Below, in pieces: positions 4,787 to 9,270 of a DNA stretch of 9,270 bases. The notes under the pieces were generated by a model that made no database searches, was not told where the DNA came from, and saw nothing but the letters and a program-made list of their open reading frames with translations. The position numbers were made by a program, and so were the translations under genes. Numbering within the stretch: the first letter of the stretch is position 1; each line of letters opens with the position of its first letter. The DNA is from an uncultured Phycisphaerales bacterium (GTDB lineage: Bacteria; Planctomycetota; Phycisphaerae; Sedimentisphaerales; Anaerobacaceae), in contig CALEZT010000223.1 in the NCBI GenBank assembly GCA_937927975.1, forward strand, positions 1 to 9,270, in the 5' to 3' direction.

Positions 4787-6271
4787 CTATTCGCGTTTCT
4801 CAACTTCTGTCAGAGCCACCAGGGCCTCCAGCGTGCGGGCCATCCAGGATTTGCTCCATCGATGAGGGGCATTCAGGCTGTCATCATAGACGTGTTTCAC
4901 GCCCTCGCGCATCAGCAGTGTGTGCATTTCCACAGTATGGCTGCCCCCAGTCGGAGTTGGAATCGATTTGCCCCAGTCCCTTTCACCGGTCAGGACCAGG
5001 CGTGTCGTTTCCTGGAAGTGCTTCTTCTGTCGGGAGACGAGCAGGTCAGGACGATAGGCATTCAGTTGTTCGACGGCGCCGTAGACAGCCTCCATGCGGT
5101 AGTGAAACCGATCGAAGAACATCGGCGCATCCCAGGAAGCGGCGTACCCGAAGAACTCAGGATACGTCAGAATCAGACTGAAGGCGCCCCAGCCGCTCTT
5201 GCTGAATCCCAGTAGAAGTCTTCCTTCCGACTGCCCCCTGGTCGAGTAGTGTCTCTCGATGAAAGGCACGACGAATTCCTTCAGATAGCTTGCCTGCCGC
5301 GTATTCGGATCTGTGACATGATCTCCGTACCACGGCTCCTTCTCGAAACCTGGCTGCACGATGATCAGGTCGTGTTCGTTGTGGGCGTTCATCTCCTTGA
5401 GGACGCCCAGGCCGTAGCCGTACCGCTGCTCGAAGCCCTTCTCGACAGGCAACACGTACAATACGCGATGGGGTTTGTCATCCCGGTAGCTGTCCGGCAG
5501 GAGGACGTGGATCTCTTGTTTGCCGTCTTGGTAGGGTGTTTCGACTGTGTGGATCCTGACGCCATCGCGAATCGCGACGGCCGATTCGCCGGGGCCGGGC
5601 GCCGGGCCACGTGAGGCCGGGTCCGCCGCGCCTCTTAGCAGATTCCCGATCACGTCGAGGATCGGGATTCGCAACCCTCCGCCATTCTCCTCGACCTCAT
5701 GAAATGTCCGGATCTTCTTCTTCCATGCCCCGAACTGAGCGAGATCCGCCGTGCCGAACACCTCCTGCTTGCCTATCGAGAGCCACAGCTTGCCTGTTTG
5801 CCCAGACGGGACATAGGCAACAACGTAATACCGTCCCGCCGTGGGCAGCGTGACGGTCTCGCTACGCAGGATCCATGAATCCGTACCCGTGAAATGCTCG
5901 TGGAAGAAGCGAGGCTCTTTCACGTGTTCCGTGCGGAAGTGCCTCTCTTCGATGCCGTATGGCAAATCGTCGCCGTCCGAGGGAGCTGGCCCGACGACCT
6001 TCATCGCCGGCCGGAAATCCTTCAGGCGGGGGATCACAGGCACGCCAATCTGTACGAACAGCTCGAAACCCTCCTGGGCGTCCAGGGCCAACCAGACCTG
6101 GGGCGACGCATCGGTGATCTCGCGATAGATGACCTGAGAGACGGAGGGCTGGGTGATCCAGACGGCGGTCTCGGGCCCTGTGGCCGCCCTCTCACTGAAA
6201 ATCGGACGGTGGGCCTGTGCCTGCGAGCACAGGACAGCCAGCAACAGAACCCAACGGATCGTCTTCTTCAT
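4787..6271 (-). CDS. Secreted esterase, alpha/beta hydrolase of the esterase-D type
   Basis: A 494-aa exported protein. Residues 1-20 form a Sec signal peptide (KK, hydrophobic core, SQAQA, cleavage probably before H21). Residues about 30-190 form a beta-rich N-terminal domain (WITQPSVSQVIYRE, GRYYVVAYVPSGQTGKLWL). A Pro/Gly-rich linker lies at 216-230. Residues about 235-485 are a putative esterase domain of the esterase D/enterochelin-esterase type (PF00756-like). The nucleophile elbow is GFSKSG with S357; likely triad partners are D432 (GERDWGK) and H470 (NAPHRW). The elbow differs slightly from the commoner GxSxGG. It probably hydrolyses a small ester outside the cytoplasm; the substrate is unknown. 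The gene starts 41 bp after the translocase stop with no good Shine-Dalgarno, and is followed after 8 bp by the 209-aa gene. It has no evident functional link to the DNA-processing genes. Confidence 0.88.
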   Translation of the reverse strand: MKKTIRWVLLLAVLCSQAQAHRPIFSERAATGPETAVWITQPSVSQVIYREITDASPQVWLALDAQEGFELFVQIGVPVIPRLKDFRPAMKVVGPAPSDGDDLPYGIEERHFRTEHVKEPRFFHEHFTGTDSWILRSETVTLPTAGRYYVVAYVPSGQTGKLWLSIGKQEVFGTADLAQFGAWKKKIRTFHEVEENGGGLRIPILDVIGNLLRGAADPASRGPAPGPGESAVAIRDGVRIHTVETPYQDGKQEIHVLLPDSYRDDKPHRVLYVLPVEKGFEQRYGYGLGVLKEMNAHNEHDLIIVQPGFEKEPWYGDHVTDPNTRQASYLKEFVVPFIERHYSTRGQSEGRLLLGFSKSGWGAFSLILTYPEFFGYAASWDAPMFFDRFHYRMEAVYGAVEQLNAYRPDLLVSRQKKHFQETTRLVLTGERDWGKSIPTPTGGSHTVEMHTLLMREGVKHVYDDSLNAPHRWSKSWMARTLEALVALTEVEKRE

Positions 6272-6299
6272 GGCGAGGGATATCGTACCCCCAAGATAC

Positions 6300-6312
6300 G
6301 CTGGTGGCCAGC
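6300..6312 (-). other. Short hairpin directly after the translocase stop
   Basis: GCTGG and CCAGC pair around a 3-nt loop, beginning at the base right after the stop codon of the HerA-like gene. No T-run follows, so it may only pause transcription, protect the upstream mRNA or be chance. It lies in the 41-bp gap before the esterase gene. Confidence 0.25.
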
Positions 6313-7998
6313 CTATGCAATCTCCTGTGCATTCGATAGCCGTTGCCTACCTTGTTCTGTCAGGTTAATAGTCATCAGTCTACCGGCCGGTGTGGTCACG
6401 AGCTGCTCCTCAACCAGGCCCTGTTCCAGGAGCTTGGTTTTCAGTTTCTGGCCCTGTCTGCCAGACAGGCCGAGGCGCTTGTATCGGGCCGCGACCCCGC
6501 TATCGGGGTAATCCGCGACATCCTTCAAGAAGGCGATTTCCAGGCTGTTCACAGGGGCGCCGTCGCCTTCTTCCGTGGCCCCATGTTCGTTTCCCGCTGT
6601 TTCATCAGACACCTCGTCTTCACTGCCCAACTGCGATACCTTGTCCTTCATGTATGCCCGGATCTGCTCATCCGTCACCCGGCCCTTTTCAATCCGGAAC
6701 TCGGGGATCGAGATGAGAAAGGGCCTGGGGATCCTGCCCTGGAGCTTGACCACGGCCTGACCGACCTCCAGGGTGCCGAGCACGTCCTTGCCCGTGTCCA
6801 GCAGGAGGGTCCCGGACATGGCGTTGATGTCTGCCCGGTTGCTCATACTCATGCAGATCGTGGCGTAGCTATTGGCCAGGGCAAAGCCCGAGAGCTTGGA
6901 GGGCATCTGGTCCAGGAGCACCAGGCTGACGCCGAACTCCCGGATCTCCCGGTAGGTGGTGTCCATGACAGACTCGGCGCCAGTCAGCGAGGTCCGTTGT
7001 CCGCTCAGGATATGGTGGGCTTCCTCGATCAGGATGCACCGGTCGAAGCGCTCCCGCACGTTCTCCGCCATTTTCTTGTGATGGAGATAGAGCAGGCAGG
7101 CCTGGACGAAGAAGGTCTTGTCCGCCTGTGACAGGCCGTCGAGTTCGAGAATGACGTTGCCGTCCAGGATATGGTCGATGCTTCGATTGCTGGAGGAGTT
7201 GAGCAGGTCGCCCATGCCGCCGAAACACAGCGATGAAAGGGCCCGGAGGGTCGAGGAAAGCCAGCCCGCCTCCCGACCCCGGGTGTCCATGGTCCGGGCC
7301 TTGGCCAGGACATCCTGGAACGTCGGCCATCGCGCCACCAGGTTCTCGTAGACGCCGGCCTCTTCGTATACCGCGTCCACTGCCTGCTGGAGCAGGTACA
7401 GGACCCCGTTGCCCAGGCAGTAGGCGTGGGCGATGACCTCGTTGAGCTTCTTGAGCCAGGTCTTGGGATCGGTCCCGGCCGGTGGGATCAGGGGGTTGAA
7501 CGTCAGGGGCGCGATGTTCCTGCCAATGGTGTAGACCTCGACATCGCGGAATTCCGGCCATGCCAGGAGGTCGCGATAGTTCCGCTTCCAGTCAAAGACC
7601 AGGAAGGGCTTTTCATGCTGAACCAGGGTCTTGAGAATGGAAAAGCCGATGTTCGTCTTGCCGCTGCCGGACCGGCCCAGGATGGCCATGTGCTGGATCC
7701 ATTCGTTCTCACGCAGGCCGAAGGGGTACAGGTGCTTTCCCGAGTAGAGCACCTGGCCGATTGGATACTCGCCCTGTGCCTGTTCCTGCGATGGCGGGAT
7801 GAGCTCTGCCTCATCTTGGCCCAGGTTCTGGGGGATGTGTTTGGCCGCCAGAAGTTCAAGATAGTGCTCGATCTGCTCCCTGCCGTCAGGGTCCTCCGCC
7901 AGATAGGCGGCATAGATCTGATCCATCCTGACGCCCAGGATGGGCCGCAGCCGCAGGCATAACTGCCGGATATTGCTGAAATTGGCCCTATCCACCAT
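6313..7998 (-). CDS. HerA-like (DUF87) DNA translocase ATPase with C-terminal winged helix
   Basis: A 561-aa P-loop ATPase of the HerA/FtsK/VirB4 class. The Walker A motif is GRSGSGKT (108-115), followed by FLVFDWKRNYRDLL (132-145), typical of HerA/VirB4-like pumps, and Walker B CILIEEAHHIL (321-331, E325-E326). LLDQMPSKL (361-369) is likely a sensor region. An acidic linker (about 455-483) leads to a C-terminal winged-helix domain (about 486-555; RYKRLGLSGRQGQKLKTKLLEQGLV). Residues 1-75 look helical, so the beta-barrel usual at the HerA N-terminus is not obvious. Such proteins form hexameric rings that pump double-stranded DNA; archaeal HerA works with the nuclease NurA. I chose ATG 7998 because GGAGG (8009-8005) lies 6 nt upstream; the ATG at 8004 touches GGAGG and the longer frame from 8118 has no support. 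The start overlaps the end of the 187-aa gene by 11 bp, so the two are probably coupled. Confidence 0.88.
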   Translation of the reverse strand: MVDRANFSNIRQLCLRLRPILGVRMDQIYAAYLAEDPDGREQIEHYLELLAAKHIPQNLGQDEAELIPPSQEQAQGEYPIGQVLYSGKHLYPFGLRENEWIQHMAILGRSGSGKTNIGFSILKTLVQHEKPFLVFDWKRNYRDLLAWPEFRDVEVYTIGRNIAPLTFNPLIPPAGTDPKTWLKKLNEVIAHAYCLGNGVLYLLQQAVDAVYEEAGVYENLVARWPTFQDVLAKARTMDTRGREAGWLSSTLRALSSLCFGGMGDLLNSSSNRSIDHILDGNVILELDGLSQADKTFFVQACLLYLHHKKMAENVRERFDRCILIEEAHHILSGQRTSLTGAESVMDTTYREIREFGVSLVLLDQMPSKLSGFALANSYATICMSMSNRADINAMSGTLLLDTGKDVLGTLEVGQAVVKLQGRIPRPFLISIPEFRIEKGRVTDEQIRAYMKDKVSQLGSEDEVSDETAGNEHGATEEGDGAPVNSLEIAFLKDVADYPDSGVAARYKRLGLSGRQGQKLKTKLLEQGLVEEQLVTTPAGRLMTINLTEQGRQRLSNAQEIA

Positions 7999-8551
7999 GT
8001 CCATCCTCCACGCCGCAGAGCAGATCCTTGCGGTGTCTGGTGGCACTGTAGGTGGCGGCATCCTCAAAGAGCTGTTGTCGGACCTCCGCGCTGTCCTTCC
8101 AGAAGCCCAGTTCCTCATCGTGCCGCTGCTTCTCTAGATCGATGATCAGCTTTTCGAGGGTCTGCTGGGTCCGTCCGCCGTCGAGGGGAAAGTGCATCTT
8201 GATGATCGAGAGCTTCTCCTGGAACTCCATCAAACGCCGGTCGATGTCCTTCACGTGGCTCTTGTGGAGCAGTGCCCGTTCGTAGAGGATGTTGGCGAAA
8301 TGCCGTAGGGAGATCCTCTGCTGCCTGGCCTGGTTGCCGAATACCTGCTCGGCGACCGTCGAGGCCTGCGGGCCGCAATAGGTGCTGAGAGCCTCGCTCA
8401 GAAGAATTGCATCTGGCCTGAAGCGGTCGAAGTAGCCGTTCCGGGGCCATTGCAGCAGGGAGTCATACGGCCGGTGCTCCATCGTGCCATCGGAGTACAG
8501 ACTACGGTAGAAATATGATTCCCGAACTTGATCGCTTGTGTTGTATGCCAT
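7988..8551 (-). CDS. 187-aa unknown protein with helical C-terminal half, coupled to the translocase
   Basis: I recognise no family. The N-terminal part (1-60) is rich in aromatic residues (ESYFYRSLYSDG, HRPYDSLLQWPRNGYFDRF). Residues about 75-165 are probably long helices with heptad-like hydrophobic spacing (ILYERALLHKSHVKDIDRR, LEKLIIDLEKQRHDEELGFW). The C-terminus is a basic stretch ATRHRKDLL followed by a Gly/His tail. No signal peptide or membrane segment is visible. ATG 8551 has GGAG 7 nt upstream. It lies between the Orc1/Cdc6-like gene (87 bp upstream) and the HerA-like gene (11-bp overlap). The position and helical character suggest an adaptor or structural partner of the translocase, but this is inference from context only. 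Confidence 0.82.
   Translation of the reverse strand: MAYNTSDQVRESYFYRSLYSDGTMEHRPYDSLLQWPRNGYFDRFRPDAILLSEALSTYCGPQASTVAEQVFGNQARQQRISLRHFANILYERALLHKSHVKDIDRRLMEFQEKLSIIKMHFPLDGGRTQQTLEKLIIDLEKQRHDEELGFWKDSAEVRQQLFEDAATYSATRHRKDLLCGVEDGHGG
8005..8009 (-). promoter_or_regulatory. GGAGG ribosome site deciding the translocase start
   Basis: GGAGG on the - strand ends at 8005. The ATG at 7998 lies at the usual 6-nt spacing, whereas the ATG at 8004 directly abuts the site. The site lies inside the last codons of the 187-aa gene, which favours translational coupling of the two products. Confidence 0.7.
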
Positions 8552-8558
8552 GGTGTAA

Positions 8559-8596
8559 CTCCAAAGTGGTAATATATGGATTCTGGAGTACTTAAA
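8559..8596 (-). promoter_or_regulatory. Possible promoter before the 187-aa gene
   Basis: On the - strand a TATATT box (8576-8571), close to the -10 consensus, lies 19 nt before ATG 8551, with GGAG (8562-8559) between them. The -35 region is poor. A TTTAAG sequence (8596-8591) could alternatively be an archaeal-type TATA element about 25 nt upstream of the same start region. The AT-rich patch stands out in a GC-rich neighbourhood. Either reading would give a very short leader and allow expression independent of the Orc1-like gene. Confidence 0.3.
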
Positions 8597-8618
8597 TCTT
8601 TTGGTTGCAGGATGGCTG

Positions 8619-8631
8619 GCCCACGATGGGC
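8619..8631 (-). other. Hairpin after the Orc1/Cdc6-like gene
   Basis: GCCCA (8619-8623) and TGGGC (8627-8631) pair around a 3-nt loop, 7 nt past the stop of the Orc1/Cdc6-like gene. No T-run follows immediately. It may reduce read-through into the 187-aa gene or be fortuitous. Confidence 0.25.
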
Positions 8632-8638
8632 TGCTTGC

Positions 8639-9270
8639 CTATGCGAACCGCATCTGCAGGATGGCCAGCAAGATGCCTGGGTCGAAGGTCAGTTGAATCC
8701 GGTTGGTGTAGGTGCGGTTGACCTTGGTAGACAGCAGTACGATCAGGCCAAGGCTCTGCAAGTAAGACAGGGTGGAATAGAAGGCCATGTACGAGAGCGG
8801 CTCTTCATGGAATTGGGTACTGACTTGCTGATAGGCTTCGTATACCCCCTTCGCCAGACCCTCCGGGCAGCCCGTGACAGCCTTGAGGATCAAGAGGTTC
8901 TTGTCGTTGAGGTCCTTGACCACGTCGAACATGATATCGCGCCGGGCCTTCTCAAAGTGCACTCGCAGCGGCACCTCCGGCTCCAGGGCCGAGAGGTACA
9001 GGGTCTTGATGGCGACCCGGACATCGGAATTGGTGTTCTTGACCGTCATGGCGGCGATCTGGGCGATGGTCTGCTCGGAGACTGACTCCAGGCCGACCTT
9101 GGCCCGCTCGGTGAGAATCCCTTCGATCTCGCCGGCCGTGTAGCTGCCAAAATGGATAATCTCCGGCTGGAGGGTGCTCTGGGTGCTCTCGTCCAGGAGG
9201 CTCAGGAACTTGGGATTGTTGGTGTCCTTTCGGCAGGGCTGCATGAAATAGTCCGTGCGGATCAGTATCT
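8639..9270 (-). CDS. Orc1/Cdc6-type AAA+ protein, C-terminal part (5' end outside window)
   Basis: The reading frame is open to the window edge, so about 210 C-terminal residues are visible and the Walker motifs lie outside. What remains matches the second half of Orc1/Cdc6 proteins (COG1474). IIHFGSYTAGEIEGILTERA with KVGLESV is the AAA+ lid. NTNSDVRVAIKTL holds the sensor-2 arginine (usually GDxRxAL). A helical connection NDKNLLILKAVTG follows. The C-terminal winged-helix domain runs from GVYEAYQQV through LSYMAFYSTLSYLQSLGLI to NRTYTNRIQLTFDP. The internal ATG at 9244 is not a likely start, because ILIRTDYF continues the protein upstream. In archaea these proteins bind origins and load the MCM helicase; sporadic bacterial homologues are of unknown role. 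The gene leads a - strand series that includes the HerA-like translocase. Family assignment is firm, function here open. Confidence 0.85.
   Translation of the reverse strand, partial: ILIRTDYFMQPCRKDTNNPKFLSLLDESTQSTLQPEIIHFGSYTAGEIEGILTERAKVGLESVSEQTIAQIAAMTVKNTNSDVRVAIKTLYLSALEPEVPLRVHFEKARRDIMFDVVKDLNDKNLLILKAVTGCPEGLAKGVYEAYQQVSTQFHEEPLSYMAFYSTLSYLQSLGLIVLLSTKVNRTYTNRIQLTFDPGILLAILQMRFA

Noticed and set aside
6343..7131. 262-aa open frame on the + strand
   Set aside because: It is the mirror of the HerA-like gene, whose Walker motifs prove the - strand reading.
7999..8118. Longer N-terminus of the translocase from 8118
   Set aside because: It would overlap the 187-aa gene by over 120 bp, and the GGAGG at 8005-8009 fits the ATG at 7998.
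9244..9270. Start of the Orc1/Cdc6-like gene at 9244
   Set aside because: The frame remains open to the window edge, and the family's AAA+ core with Walker motifs must lie further upstream.

Overview
The window looks like an accessory region of a bacterial chromosome or large mobile element with moderately high G+C. It carries several DNA-handling genes. Evidence for a bacterium is a Sec-type signal peptide on a secreted esterase and clear Shine-Dalgarno sites before several genes. Some features have an archaeal flavour: the right end encodes the C-terminal part of an Orc1/Cdc6-type AAA+ protein, and next to it is a HerA-type (DUF87) DNA translocase. The lineage is therefore uncertain. The style of the esterase and of its unknown neighbour reminds me of Planctomycetota-like or candidate-phylum genomes, but that is only an impression.

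Layout. Positions 1-620 hold no convincing gene. About 100-300 is extremely C-poor on the + strand and contains short direct repeats, and bases 1-33 end like a CRISPR repeat. A small PD-(D/E)XK-type nuclease follows (621-1004, +), converging on a DUF488 protein (1137-1553, -). DUF488 is divergent from a radical SAM enzyme of the spore photoproduct lyase (SPL) family (1839-2951, +). Their shared 285-bp intergenic region, with the DUF488 start, carries five copies of the hexamer GCAATG/CATTGC. A Cas4/AddB-like PD-(D/E)XK nuclease with four probable Fe-S cysteines lies on the - strand at 3004-3738. A repeat-rich 410-bp gap follows (3739-4148), containing a plausible terminator for the - strand.

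The right half is a - strand series, read from right to left: Orc1/Cdc6-like AAA+ protein (runs off the window at 9270), an 187-aa unknown protein with a helical C-terminal half (8551-7988), a HerA-like translocase with a C-terminal winged helix (7998-6313, overlapping the previous gene by 11 bp), a secreted esterase (6271-4787) and a 209-aa acidic unknown (4778-4149, 8 bp after the esterase).

How they may work together. The Orc1-like, 187-aa and HerA-like genes form the most interesting unit: an origin- or DNA-binding AAA+ protein, a probable adaptor and a hexameric DNA pump. This could serve replication, segregation, DNA repair or defence; the sequence does not say which. The two PD-(D/E)XK nucleases and the SPL-like enzyme add to a DNA-processing theme. 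The esterase and the 209-aa protein look like a separate metabolic pair that happens to lie in the same strand series.
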